Source: CAZQYB01 sp964582985
GTDB lineage: Bacteria; Planctomycetota; Phycisphaerae; Sedimentisphaerales; Anaerobacaceae
Length of the DNA: 28,346 nucleotides
Assembly: GCA_964582985.1 (NCBI GenBank)
Contig: CAZOUM010000040.1
Location: 1-28,346, forward strand
Reading direction: 5' to 3'
A model generated the notes under the pieces. That model ran no database searches, was not told where the DNA came from, and saw nothing but the letters and a program-made list of their open reading frames with translations. How positions within the stretch are numbered: position 1 is the first letter of the stretch; each line of letters begins with the position of its first letter. The position numbers were made by a program, and so were the translations under genes. Positions 1 to 7,371 of the stretch are shown here, piece after piece.

Positions 1-28
1 GGACTTTTTTCAACCAAATGCGCAAGTT

Positions 29-56
29 CGCCCAATTATAGAGGGCGTGTTTTTTT
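29..56 (+). terminator. Possible rho-independent terminator
   Basis: CGCCC (29-33) and GGGCG (43-47) form a five-pair stem with a nine-base loop, followed after two bases by a run of seven T (50-56). It could end a gene lying left of the window on the plus strand. The stem is short, so this is a modest call. Confidence 0.35.
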
Positions 57-96
57 CAAACCGCCCGTAGCTTGCCCCTACCTGATTGGGGGACTG

Positions 97-240
97 CCAA
101 CTGGCAACCGGCAACTGACAACTGAACATTAATCAGGAGGCCCAGCCCAATTCAGTTGTTTTGAATTTGGGTCATTTAGATTTTGAGATTGTTTCGGATT
201 TCGATATTCGGATTTCGGATTTGTGTCAATATATTCGGAG
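97..240. repeat. Mosaic of short repeats: 4 x 7-bp tract, hairpin and TTCGGATTT-type tract
   Basis: Four successive 7-mers close to GCAACTG fill 97-124. An imperfect inverted repeat follows, CCCAATTCA (146-154) against TGAATTTGGG (162-171), with one bulged base. From about 180 to 240 the sequence cycles through TTCGGATTT / TTCGATATT-like words. No coding potential is convincing. From memory, tracts of this kind are scattered between genes in Phycisphaerae assemblies; that comparison was not tested. Confidence 0.55.
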
Positions 241-364
241 GAACCAAAATGGTTACCCAACCCCAAAATTTATCCCGTGAGATGGCGCATGCCTATCTCA
301 CCGGGACCGCCCCACGAACAAACCCCCTATCCAGCCTAATTTGCCAACCAATTATGAGAGTATT

Positions 365-485
365 TGTGCAAAACAAACCCAATTTCCGAAAAGCCCAAAT
401 GAATGTAAACGTATTTTTCACAAAGGATTATGAAAATGAACTCTGTCAGAATATTCAAAAAAACAAAGCCAAACAAACCCATGGA
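365..485 (+). repeat. Dispersed intergenic repeat with pseudo-coding KPNF...MNV...TKDYEN signature
   Basis: A plus-strand open frame crosses this stretch and translates to the words NKPNFRKAQMNVNV, TKDYENE and KNKAKQT. I recall near-identical peptide strings predicted over and over as short hypothetical proteins in Planctomycetota assemblies, always in intergenic DNA, which points to a repeated DNA element rather than a gene. Only one copy occurs in this window, so repeat status rests on recall and not on internal evidence. The frame lacks a Shine-Dalgarno and runs into the promoter of the next gene. Confidence 0.45.
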
Positions 486-532
486 TTCGGCGGGCAGCGC
501 GGGCAGGGGCAGGCTGGACAGAATGTGATAGT

Positions 533-561
533 TTGCAAAATTGCTTCTTTATTGGTATAAT
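533..561 (+). promoter_or_regulatory. Sigma70-type promoter of the GroES-like gene
   Basis: TTGCAA (533-538), a 17-base spacer and a perfect TATAAT (556-561) place a transcription start near 568, about 35 bases before the ATG at 603. Spacing is optimal and the -10 is consensus. No CIRCE-type inverted repeat was seen, so heat-shock control by HrcA is not supported by the sequence. Confidence 0.7.
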
Positions 562-602
562 AGTATTGTATTTAAAAGTGATTATGTGGGCGTTGACGGA
601 AG

Positions 603-923
603 ATGAGAAAAAAACACGAAACCGAAGTTAAGCCGCTTGAGACGGTTGAGCCGATAGGCAAGCGTGTTCTCATTCGCAAGGATGAGGACAAGAAGCAAAC
701 CAAAGGCGGCATCCAACTGCCCGACAATATAGAAATCCCCACGATAACCGGCCGAGTCGTGTCAATCTCCGCCGAGGTCGAAAACACGCCGGACATTCCG
801 CTGCGCCAATACGATAAGGTATTGTTCAATCCCAAAGGTGCAATACCGGTCGACTTCGAAGGCGATAACCGCCTGTTTGTCGTAGAAATCGAAAACGTCG
901 TCGCCGTCTTTAGAAAAGCATAA
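603..923 (+). CDS. GroES/Cpn10-family co-chaperonin-like protein
   Basis: A 106-residue protein with the layout of the 10-kDa co-chaperonin that caps the GroEL ring in the cytoplasm. Visible family features are the opening GKRVLIRKDE strand, the mobile-loop region KKQTKGGIQLPDN (residues about 30-43), the TGRVVSIS strand and the closing VVAVFRKA. The mobile loop lacks the usual G-I-V/I-L pattern in full, and about 15 extra residues precede the core, so this is a divergent copy. No groEL lies beside it. A Planctomycetota genome often carries several chaperonin copies, and this may be an orphan paralogue. The ATG at 603 is preceded immediately by GGAAG, a closer Shine-Dalgarno than usual. The promoter at 533-561 suggests a single-gene unit. 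Family assignment is firm; a role as the main GroES is not shown. Confidence 0.8.
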   Translation: MRKKHETEVKPLETVEPIGKRVLIRKDEDKKQTKGGIQLPDNIEIPTITGRVVSISAEVENTPDIPLRQYDKVLFNPKGAIPVDFEGDNRLFVVEIENVVAVFRKA

Positions 924-1055
924 GTTGGGATCGATACAGGAGGACATAAATTTTGTTATGGAGGCAAGGGGGGCCAAATTTGATTGCTGTTTCTTGCCAA
1001 GGGTTCTTTCTGTCCAGGCACGCGCTCTTTCTGAATCTTGCTACGAACACTTTCC

Positions 1056-1850
1056 TTATATTCTGCGTCTTCTCAGCAACATCAGGCTGCCAAGGCCAAG
1101 CAGCAGGACCGTTGCAGGTTCAGGTATAGCAAGATACTCGAAGGTATTTACGCTGAACTGCGGGTTGTTTGCCTTATGGAAATAGTCCCAAGTTGTGTCC
1201 GTTGCCCACAGGCTGACGTCACCGAGCACTACCACTCTGCCTGGATCATCTTCGGCCACCGCAGCTATGGCTTCTCCGGTTCCCTCTGCCCAGGCCGCCG
1301 CGGAAGCCGGGCTGGAAGCAGTCAACTCCCCCGCAGCGTACATATATATTTGGCTGATTCCATCAAAGATAGGATGGTCACTCAGATTCGATGTATAAAG
1401 GTGAAGAGGGGTTACACTGGAGACTCCCAATATGATACCAAATTCGTCTGCTACAGGTTGGATGTTAGCGTTAGGACTGGTATGTATATCCCCCATCAGC
1501 AGCAGGCCGCCGCCATTGTTGACAAAACTCAGTATACGCTCAACCTCACTTGCCTCACCTGAAGTATAGGCGGTATCAAAAGCGCTGGCCAAACAAACAA
1601 CGATAACATCATAGTCGGCAGGGTCATCGACAAGAAAGCCGTCCGATGTAGTATCCACTGTGAAGCCATTGTTGCCAAGGTGCTGGACAAGCGTTTGGTA
1701 ATATCCGCTCGGCTGGTAACTGCCGCCGCCGGCGACCCCGTGAGACGTGTCCCACAAAACGCTGTGGGAAAACACCGTTGATGACATAAGCAGGACAGAC
1801 ACCATTAACCCAATCTGTACTAATTTGTTACTTTGCATCTTTTTCTGCAT
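1056..1850 (-). CDS. PEP-CTERM secreted protein with a glutamine-amidotransferase-like (DUF4350-type) domain
   Basis: A 264-residue exported protein. The start chosen is the ATG at 1850 (MQKKMQSNKL), which places a basic n-region and hydrophobic segment at the N terminus and has an AAAGGGGG sequence upstream; the frame stays open to 1949 but that extension is unconvincing. The mature part opens with SVLWDTSHG and continues with DYDVIVVCLASA and the ILSFVNNGGGLLLMGD strand-turn. Such features are seen in class-I-amidotransferase-like domains that lack the catalytic cysteine (DUF4350 or similar). The C terminus is a textbook PEP-CTERM signal: IPEPATVLLLG, a hydrophobic helix, then RRRR. In PEP-CTERM systems an exosortase removes this signal and the protein is anchored or released at the surface. 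It is the last gene of a five-gene minus-strand row. The ligand or role of the amidotransferase-like domain is unknown. Confidence 0.8.
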   Translation of the reverse strand: MQKKMQSNKLVQIGLMVSVLLMSSTVFSHSVLWDTSHGVAGGGSYQPSGYYQTLVQHLGNNGFTVDTTSDGFLVDDPADYDVIVVCLASAFDTAYTSGEASEVERILSFVNNGGGLLLMGDIHTSPNANIQPVADEFGIILGVSSVTPLHLYTSNLSDHPIFDGISQIYMYAAGELTASSPASAAAWAEGTGEAIAAVAEDDPGRVVVLGDVSLWATDTTWDYFHKANNPQFSVNTFEYLAIPEPATVLLLGLGSLMLLRRRRI

Positions 1851-2024
1851 TGCTAAACCCCCTTTATCAGGCTCATTTCTTTCTCTCATGTTCTGGAACC
1901 AGAAAAACGCTCCTCGTAAAGTTCCTGATATGCTTTCAGGACATATCAAGGTTTTCGGAAAGTCCGGCTGCTCTCCGGCACCTGCTTATATTCAAGAACT
2001 TTGTATAGGCCGGTTCCTGCATTG

Positions 2025-2627
2025 TTACTTTCCTCCGCCGGTAAGTCGCAGACCCCTTCTTACTGGGGGAGGCGTCCCGCGGACTGTGCGTTTGCTCAGC
2101 AGCAGGGTTAATCCGCCCAGGCTCAGCAGATATAACATCGCTGGTTCAGGTACAGGCACTGCAGGTGAAGATGTCGACTTGCTTGCCATCGCACCACCGC
2201 CACCTGCAAATCCGCCTCCCCCATAGTCTTTGGCACTCGCGAACATCCCACCGACGGGGGCGCTTCGTGATTCTTCCTCAACATCCAGGAGTTCGTATTC
2301 GGCCAGCTCGAATGCGGCAATAACGATTTTCGGTGTATCGAGATATACAATAGTCCTGTTTGCCATCGGGTTGCCGACGTCACCCAGCCAGTAAATGAAT
2401 TGATAGCCGGCTTTCGGAACCGCCTCTAAAGTTACCGCTGTGTTTAGGCCAAAGTGATGCACTCCCACATCCGGAGTTATTGTGCCGCCTTGGGGAGGTG
2501 TTTGTTGCACCAGAAGCGCAGAGCCGTTCGTTTCGCAGTATGCCGGCCCGTGCAAACCGCACAAAACGGCCGCAATGGCGAATAACCATACCTGCCATCG
2601 GTTGTTCATCGAGCTATTGCGTTTCAT
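2025..2627 (-). CDS. PEP-CTERM secreted protein with an InlB B-repeat-like domain and a repeat-encoded tail
   Basis: A 200-residue exported protein. The ATG at 2627 (MKRNSSMNNR) has AGGAG ten bases upstream and gives a normal signal peptide ending near AYC. Residues about 40-110 (QQTPPQGGTITP, then GYQFIYWLGD and IVIAAFE) match the pattern of divergent InlB B-repeat / bacterial-repeat domains, small beta-rich surface modules. A glycine-rich linker leads to VPEPAMLYLLSLGG, the PEP-CTERM motif and helix, then SKR. Normally the protein would stop here. Instead about 20 further residues follow, most of them encoded by an exact 50-bp repeat (2034-2083) that occurs again at 18807-18856. The stop comes just beyond the repeat. 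A repeat arriving at the 3' end and extending the frame is the simplest reading. Whether exosortase still recognises the signal is unknown. Confidence 0.75.
   Translation of the reverse strand: MKRNSSMNNRWQVWLFAIAAVLCGLHGPAYCETNGSALLVQQTPPQGGTITPDVGVHHFGLNTAVTLEAVPKAGYQFIYWLGDVGNPMANRTIVYLDTPKIVIAAFELAEYELLDVEEESRSAPVGGMFASAKDYGGGGFAGGGGAMASKSTSSPAVPVPEPAMLYLLSLGGLTLLLSKRTVRGTPPPVRRGLRLTGGGK
2034..2083 (+). repeat. Exact 50-bp dispersed repeat, copy 1
   Basis: Bases 2034-2083 are identical, base for base and in the same orientation, to 18807-18856. The unit begins TCCGC and ends GCGGA (terminal inverted repeat). Inside it GTAAG pairs with CTTAC and CCCC with GGGG, so it can fold into a hairpin. 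This copy lies at the 3' end of a minus-strand PEP-CTERM gene and supplies the end of its reading frame. Confidence 0.9.
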
Positions 2628-2699
2628 TATCACCCAACTCCTGCGTAACTGTGTAATCAAAGCCCCTCGCAGCGCTTTGGAAGAGACGCACAGGTCACC

Positions 2700-3197
2700 T
2701 CAGTACCAAAGCAAATATCTGTCTCCGCCCAGGCAGCCTCTATTAATAAATGTTTTTTCCGAACCTCTTTGGCTGCCGTTACGTTGAGGTATCAGAACCT
2801 CTCTGAACGACCAATCACCACAACAATCGGCCTCACCCTTAAACAGTGCTCTGCCGATTTGATGTCCATCAAGGTCTAATATATCGAAGTATTCAATTGT
2901 TTCGTACCCGGTGTTCGGACGATTAAACATCTGATAAGCGTCAATGCATCGGCAGGCTATAGTTGACCGCTCGAACATGGTGACCTTATATGAGAACGGC
3001 GTTTTTTCAACGTCGCAAATGGCGGAGTCGGTGAGCACGTTGAAACCATGTTCTTCGCAAGTCAACCTGCCCCGCCCAATATGGTCATCGTATGAACTGT
3101 CAGGCAGATGGTATGTCGCAGATGCAGTCCCCACAAATAATGTACCAACAACGAATAGGCTAAAAAGCCCGATTTTTCTTATCTCTATCATTATCAT
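2700..3197 (-). CDS. Secreted cysteine-containing protein of unknown function
   Basis: A 165-residue protein I do not recognise. The start at 3197 (MIMIEIRKIG) gives a short basic region followed by the hydrophobic run LFSLFVVGTLFVGTASA, a clear signal peptide with an ASA cleavage site. The ATG has only a weak GAGAAAG upstream; the frame is open to 3248 but that extension would overlap the preceding gene. The mature protein has six or more cysteines (for example ACRC and ADCCGD), suggesting disulfide bonds after export, and ends in LLWY with no PEP-CTERM signal. It starts 10 bases after the stop of the upstream PEP-CTERM gene, so the two are probably co-transcribed. It is the only member of the cluster without the sorting signal. 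Confidence 0.6.
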   Translation of the reverse strand: MIMIEIRKIGLFSLFVVGTLFVGTASATYHLPDSSYDDHIGRGRLTCEEHGFNVLTDSAICDVEKTPFSYKVTMFERSTIACRCIDAYQMFNRPNTGYETIEYFDILDLDGHQIGRALFKGEADCCGDWSFREVLIPQRNGSQRGSEKTFINRGCLGGDRYLLWY

Positions 3198-3207
3198 TTT
3201 GTCTTTC

Positions 3208-3876
3208 TCAAAAAATACTTGTTGTATTGCTTGTTTCTGAAAGGACACGAACGACCTCTATTCTCGGTTCTTCTGAACGAAGGGTCTTTTTGCGAATAAG
3301 CGCGACCAACCCGCCTATCCCAAGTAATACAAACGTTGCTGGTTCGGGGATTGGCGTAAGCAAGTCTCCAGTCGCATGTTCAGGCATTCCGGACGCTGTG
3401 CCGAACAACGTACCCTTACCGGAAGTAGGTGCGTAGTCACTGACAAACCACAAAACCGTAGATGTTGCGAGCGGGCCATCGCTATAAATCGGACTGCTGA
3501 ATAGCCCATCCACACTTTGGGCCGGTGAGTCGACTACTTCCCAGATATCAGGATTCGCAACGCCCATAAGCAGTTCATAGTCCGCGTCAAAGGCGTTGGC
3601 ACCATCGAATATTCCGACCGAGAAAAAGCTAAGCCCGATACCCGAATCTACGTTGGATATCTGGTAGGCATAGACGTATTTTTCCTCGTAGGTGCCCGAT
3701 GTATACTTGTAAACGTCGCAGTCGACCTCTGCAGTACCGCTGCCGATGTTAAATGTCACGTCATAGAGGCTATCGTATAGCCACTTATTACCATCAGGCA
3801 GCGCACTCGCATCTCGTATGAACACAGTCGTGATAATCAATAAGCCGAGAAACCAGATTCTCGTTATGCCCCCCAT
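3208..3876 (-). CDS. PEP-CTERM secreted protein with an extended C-terminal tail
   Basis: A 222-residue exported protein. The ATG at 3876 (MGGITRIWFL) gives a compact signal peptide ending at ASA; the frame continues to a TTG at 3900 but that start has no better signal. The mature part (YEEKYVYAYQISN, FFSVGIFDGANAF, ATSTVLWFVSDYAPTSGKG) has the beta-strand character of the many PEP-CTERM proteins with a jelly-roll-like ectodomain, including the common TSxxLWFxSxxAP phrase before the sorting signal. IPEPATFVLLGIGG, a helix and RKK form the PEP-CTERM motif. About 23 more residues follow the basic cluster, which is unusual because these signals normally end within a few residues of it. The next gene begins 10 bases downstream. 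Confidence 0.8.
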   Translation of the reverse strand: MGGITRIWFLGLLIITTVFIRDASALPDGNKWLYDSLYDVTFNIGSGTAEVDCDVYKYTSGTYEEKYVYAYQISNVDSGIGLSFFSVGIFDGANAFDADYELLMGVANPDIWEVVDSPAQSVDGLFSSPIYSDGPLATSTVLWFVSDYAPTSGKGTLFGTASGMPEHATGDLLTPIPEPATFVLLGIGGLVALIRKKTLRSEEPRIEVVRVLSETSNTTSIF

Positions 3877-3961
3877 TTTTTCTTGCCCCCATATATTCAA
3901 TGTATCGCTTGACAGAAGCCTGACTTTTCAAAAATCCAGATTGTTATCATCTCCAGGCTGC

Positions 3962-4555
3962 TTAAACAAACCGTCTTTTCCGAGTGACGGTCAGCAGTAC
4001 ACCGCCAATGCCTAACAGGAGGATTGTAGCCGGTTCCGGAACACGAGTGACAACAAGGTTGTCTATTTCGATTTCACCCAAAAAACATGAGCCCGTAAAT
4101 TTCAAGGTGGTGACAGGGGTCTCAAAGAATATGGTGCCCGAGCTGCCGGAGGCCCACCAATCCCAGCCTTCACTGCTGAAAAACTCCTCCTCGTCATCGT
4201 CGGCGTATGCGTGGAATGAACCCATTCTCACTCCCCAGTCAAACGACACAGCAACTACCGGAAGTTCGTTAAACGAAAGGGAGAACGAGTGGGGCCCACA
4301 GCCGAGCTCGGTCTGAATATAGTGGTCGCCGGGAAAGTCGTGCAGCGGGCCGGGGATGATGCCGTTACCCACTCTGCCACCGACCACGGTTATGTCGGAA
4401 CCGTACAGACCCTCCATATAGTTTTCAATCGCCGCCGCGCCGCTCCACCACGGCAGGTCATCATCGTCGAAGTCAAACAAGACAGATGCGGCACAGGCGT
4501 TTTGCACGAGCAACACCGCAACAAGCAAAGAAGTTAAAAATCCAAGTTTTTTCAT
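3962..4555 (-). CDS. PEP-CTERM secreted protein
   Basis: A 197-residue exported protein and first gene of the secreted-protein row. The ATG at 4555 (MKKLGFLTSL) is preceded by GGAGGTGAGG, a strong Shine-Dalgarno, and opens a typical signal peptide ending near ACA. The longer open frame to 4678 is not needed. The mature part starts ASVLFDFDDDD and includes FSLSFNELPVVAVSFDWG, TTLKFTG and IEIDNLVVTRVPEPATILLLG, the usual order for PEP-CTERM proteins with a carbohydrate-binding-like beta-sandwich whose last strand runs straight into the signal. It ends in RKRRFV, the expected basic finish. The ligand is unknown. An acidic DDDD/DDDEEE character in the ectodomain could suggest calcium binding, but this is only a guess. 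Confidence 0.85.
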   Translation of the reverse strand: MKKLGFLTSLLVAVLLVQNACAASVLFDFDDDDLPWWSGAAAIENYMEGLYGSDITVVGGRVGNGIIPGPLHDFPGDHYIQTELGCGPHSFSLSFNELPVVAVSFDWGVRMGSFHAYADDDEEEFFSSEGWDWWASGSSGTIFFETPVTTLKFTGSCFLGEIEIDNLVVTRVPEPATILLLGIGGVLLTVTRKRRFV

Positions 4556-4690
4556 CGACCTCACCTCCACTTTTTCACAAAAGCAAAAAGGGTACATTTT
4601 ATGAGGCTTCATTTCGGTGCACTCCCCCCTTCGCCGGTTACACTTTGAATTCCCTACCCCCCAATGATTGTCTGTCACTCAGATTTCGGT

Positions 4691-5100
4691 AGTTTCGCCC
4701 GGTTAGCTGGGTGTTGTACAAATGCAGGTCAGTCCCGGTTCAAAGCTTGCGAATTACCTATCTCTGAGTTTTCTTAACCCCCCTATTGTTGGTTTATCCG
4801 TCCACAAACTCTAATTACGCGGGACAAAAATCACCAAAAACAAACCAAGTATTTCATTGTGGATTTTCTTACACCCCCGAAACTGATAGTGTTATTTAAC
4901 CAAATTTGTTCTCAAAAGTCAAGTCTTTTCCCGGTCTTTAACTGTTCTCACCAAGGCGTCAGAAGTCGGGTACAGTGAAATGCCGCGTTAAAAAAATTTA
5001 GTGACGGATATATAGGACAGTGGGCATGCAGAATTCTTATGGGACCCCTTTTTGTGGCAAAAAAAATTGCTGTTTACAAGCACCGCTGCTCAAATCAGCG
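4691..5100. other. Gene-free AT-rich intergenic stretch
   Basis: About 410 bases separate the PEP-CTERM row from the aminotransferase gene. A possible minus-strand promoter lies in it: reading the minus strand, TTGACT (4922-4917), 17 bases, then TTAAAT (4899-4894), which would give a long leader of about 330 bases for the gene at 4555. Both hexamers are imperfect. No RNA gene, clear terminator or convincing small ORF was seen. Confidence 0.4.
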
Positions 5101-6327
5101 TTAGCTCTTGCTGTTCTTCTTCGTTTTTCTTATTGGTTTTTCCTTTGTAAATCGGCCGATGTTGCGAATTGCCTGCCGCAGACGCTGCTCATTCTCCACA
5201 AGGGCAATCCGCATATAGCCTTCGCCGTTTTCGCCGAATGCTCTGCCGGGAGCAATCGCAACTTCCGCATATTCCATCAGGTCCATCGCATAATCTATGC
5301 TGCCCTTGCCCCTGGAATGCTCCTCGGGCACTTTTGCCCACACGAACATTGAGGCATGTGGTTTTTCAACTTCCCAGCCGATTCTTTTAAGGCCGTCACA
5401 AACGACGTCGCGCCGAGACTGGTACTTTTGGTTTTGAGCTATTATGTCCTTGTCGCAATGCCGCAGAGCAATAATGCCGGCTATCTGCAGCGCCTGGAAT
5501 ATACCGTAGTCGTAATAGCCCTTTATTGTCGCAAGGTAGTCGAGCATATCCTTGCTGCCCGCAGCAAAGCCGATTCTAAAGCCCGCCATATTGTATGGCT
5601 TGCTCATCGTGATGAACTCAACGCCGACGTCTTTGGCTCCTTTGACCGAAAGGAAACTCGGCGCCTTATATCCGTCAAAGCACGTCTCTCCGTAAGCAAA
5701 GTCGTGAATAACAGCTATACCGAATCGCTTGGCCAAATCCACAACCGGCTCAAAGAATCCTTCATCCACGGTCATTGCCGTCGGATTATGGGGGTAATTT
5801 AGAATCAGCAACTTAGGCTTCGGATACATATTCTCGCAGACCATCGCGATGTTATTTATAAATTTCTCATCGCAGCCCAGGGGCACTGATATCACATTCG
5901 CACCGGCTAAAGCGACCGAATAATTATGTATTGGAAAAGCCGGGTCCGGCACGATAGCGGTATCGCCCGGCCCAAGCATCGCCAGGCACAAATGGCTAAA
6001 GCCTTCCTTGGAACCTATACAGGCCAGTATTTCCGCTTCCGGGTCCAGCCGGACATTCCACAAACGCTCGTATTTCTTTGCTATCTCGCCGCGCAGGTTC
6101 TTAATACCTTTCGAGGCGCTGTATCGGTGATTACGCGGGTCCTGGGCCGCTTCACAGAGCTTGTCAATCACGATTTGCGGTGCCCCATCGGATGGATTGC
6201 CCATACCTAAATCGATAATGTCGGCGCCTTGTTGGCGCTTTGCAAGTTTCAAAGCGTTTAGCCGCCCAAATAAATACGGCGGCAAACGCTTTATTCTCTG
6301 TGCCGGCTCAATCCTAAATTCCGCCAT
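5101..6327 (-). CDS. alaC: PLP-dependent class I/II aminotransferase, AlaC-like
   Basis: A 408-residue cytoplasmic fold-type-I aminotransferase. Visible family residues are YSASKGIKNLR, the Asn-Pro turn NYPHNPT (Asn181), Asp209 in HDFAYGE, and the Schiff-base lysine Lys243 in MSKPYNMAGFRIGF, with the phosphate-binding arginine eight residues on. The opening RIKRLPPYLFGRLNALK and the phrases GMGNP and IGSKEGFSHL fit the AlaC/YfdZ glutamate-pyruvate transaminase group best. LL-diaminopimelate aminotransferase and aspartate aminotransferase are close relatives and cannot be excluded. The start is set at the ATG at 6327 (MAEFRIEP), preceded closely by AGAAGGA; a GTG at 6339 in the same frame is an alternative. 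A lysine-rich tail ends the protein. It stands alone between two intergenic stretches. Confidence 0.85.
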   Translation of the reverse strand: MAEFRIEPAQRIKRLPPYLFGRLNALKLAKRQQGADIIDLGMGNPSDGAPQIVIDKLCEAAQDPRNHRYSASKGIKNLRGEIAKKYERLWNVRLDPEAEILACIGSKEGFSHLCLAMLGPGDTAIVPDPAFPIHNYSVALAGANVISVPLGCDEKFINNIAMVCENMYPKPKLLILNYPHNPTAMTVDEGFFEPVVDLAKRFGIAVIHDFAYGETCFDGYKAPSFLSVKGAKDVGVEFITMSKPYNMAGFRIGFAAGSKDMLDYLATIKGYYDYGIFQALQIAGIIALRHCDKDIIAQNQKYQSRRDVVCDGLKRIGWEVEKPHASMFVWAKVPEEHSRGKGSIDYAMDLMEYAEVAIAPGRAFGENGEGYMRIALVENEQRLRQAIRNIGRFTKEKPIRKTKKNSKS

Positions 6328-6339
6328 AATCCTTCTCAC

Positions 6340-6714
6340 AAACTAAAGAGATTGTTCTTTCAATACAATCGGACAATCTACACCAAACAGCTAAATTTTC
6401 AAACCATTTTACTTCTTGCTGCCACCGGCACTCCCACTTGCGCTTCAGGATACGCTTTGCTGAGGTTCCAAAGCTTAGTCCGTCCCGCATGGCTCATTCG
6501 GCAGCAAAGTCCCGCGATTCGCGCGCACTGAAAATCCGTCCAGAGCCTCTTGTGCTCCGGACCGCCATCCTCATCAATTCTTTTTGCCCATCTGTCAAAA
6601 AAAACAGAATTTGTTAGTGCAACATAACTCCTTTGCAGCAAAGAGATTATACAGAAACAAACCAAGCCGGACAGCTCCCATCGAAAAAAATTATGAAAAG
6701 AACAGATTTTTCTC
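6340..6714. other. Intergenic stretch with an unassigned short minus-strand frame
   Basis: Between the aminotransferase start and the next promoter lies about 375 bases without a convincing gene. A minus-strand frame (6399-6665, 88 residues) contains AYPEAQVGVPVAARSK near its end. It has no Shine-Dalgarno and no recognisable fold, and looks like one more dispersed-repeat translation or a gene fossil. Confidence 0.35.
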
Positions 6715-6757
6715 TTGCGAAGAGAGCCGTTGTGCTCTATAGTACAGAGTACTCTGT
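6715..6757 (+). promoter_or_regulatory. Sigma70 promoter with a perfect 14-bp palindromic operator at the start site
   Basis: TTGCGA (6715-6720), a 17-base spacer and TATAGT (6738-6743) form a good promoter. Directly after the -10 is ACAGAGTACTCTGT (6744-6757), a perfect palindrome that covers the expected transcription start near 6750. A dimeric repressor bound there would block initiation. The operon that follows encodes a winged-helix regulator, so autoregulation is the natural inference. The AAGGAG Shine-Dalgarno of the first gene follows at 6771-6776. Confidence 0.6.
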
Positions 6758-6784
6758 GACAATAAATGATAAGGAGATTTTGCT

Positions 6785-7369
6785 ATGGATATATCAAAAG
6801 AAGAAGCTCGGGATTCGTTGGACCAGATACAGTCTATGGCGACCCGGACACGACAAACTATCGCCGCCAGTTACGACAGTGGGATACTGATTATGTGGGG
6901 CCTTATTTGGATTGCCGCCTTTTTAGGAACTCATTATTTTGGTGCCTGGGCGGGGTATATATGGATGATTCTTGCCGGAATAGGTTGTGCCGTTACTCTT
7001 GTTGTGTGCTGGAATCAATTTGGCAGAGCGAAACCAATTAAGATATCTACCGGTGAAAGGCTTGGCTGGCGCATTTTCTGGTTTTGGAGTTTGTTGTTTG
7101 GGTACATATTCATCTGGCTTGCTATTCTAAGGCCTTATCGGGCGATACAGTTAAACGCATTTATTTGCACAGCAATTATGTTTGCTTATGTTGTAACCGG
7201 GCTTTGGTTTAGAAGCTACTATATGCTGTGGTTGGGGCTCTTTGTAACCTGCATAACTTTGGTGGGTTTGTACCTGATACCTGCGAATTATTATTGTGTG
7301 TGGATGGCCCCGACCGGTGGCGGAGCGTTCCTGGCAACGGGACTATATATTCGATTTCGCTGGAGATAG
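6785..7369 (+). CDS. Polytopic membrane protein of unknown function, partner of a winged-helix regulator
   Basis: A 194-residue protein I cannot name. A charged, helical N terminus (about 28 residues) is followed by five or six membrane segments rich in Trp, Tyr and Phe: around residues 31-52, 57-78, 95-115, 125-143, 146-166 and possibly a short last one before RFRWR. There is no signal peptide and no catalytic motif. AAGGAG sits nine bases before the ATG. It is the first gene of a three-gene unit: the regulator gene starts two bases after its stop and the exported GyrI-like gene follows. Tight coupling to the regulator suggests it senses, or acts with, the same signal. Confidence 0.65.
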   Translation: MDISKEEARDSLDQIQSMATRTRQTIAASYDSGILIMWGLIWIAAFLGTHYFGAWAGYIWMILAGIGCAVTLVVCWNQFGRAKPIKISTGERLGWRIFWFWSLLFGYIFIWLAILRPYRAIQLNAFICTAIMFAYVVTGLWFRSYYMLWLGLFVTCITLVGLYLIPANYYCVWMAPTGGGAFLATGLYIRFRWR

Positions 7370-7371
7370 CG

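Noticed and set aside
183..560. A 125-residue plus-strand open frame
   Set aside because: No Shine-Dalgarno, low-complexity start, crosses the GroES promoter, and its middle matches a dispersed intergenic repeat.
533..602. CIRCE element expected before a GroES gene
   Set aside because: No inverted repeat of the CIRCE type is present in the promoter or leader.
5040..5100. Possible terminator downstream of the aminotransferase gene
   Set aside because: There is an A/T run but only four-pair stems, too weak to call.
6399..6665. An 88-residue minus-strand open frame
   Set aside because: No ribosome site, no recognisable domain and repeat-like wording; kept only as a note on the intergenic stretch.
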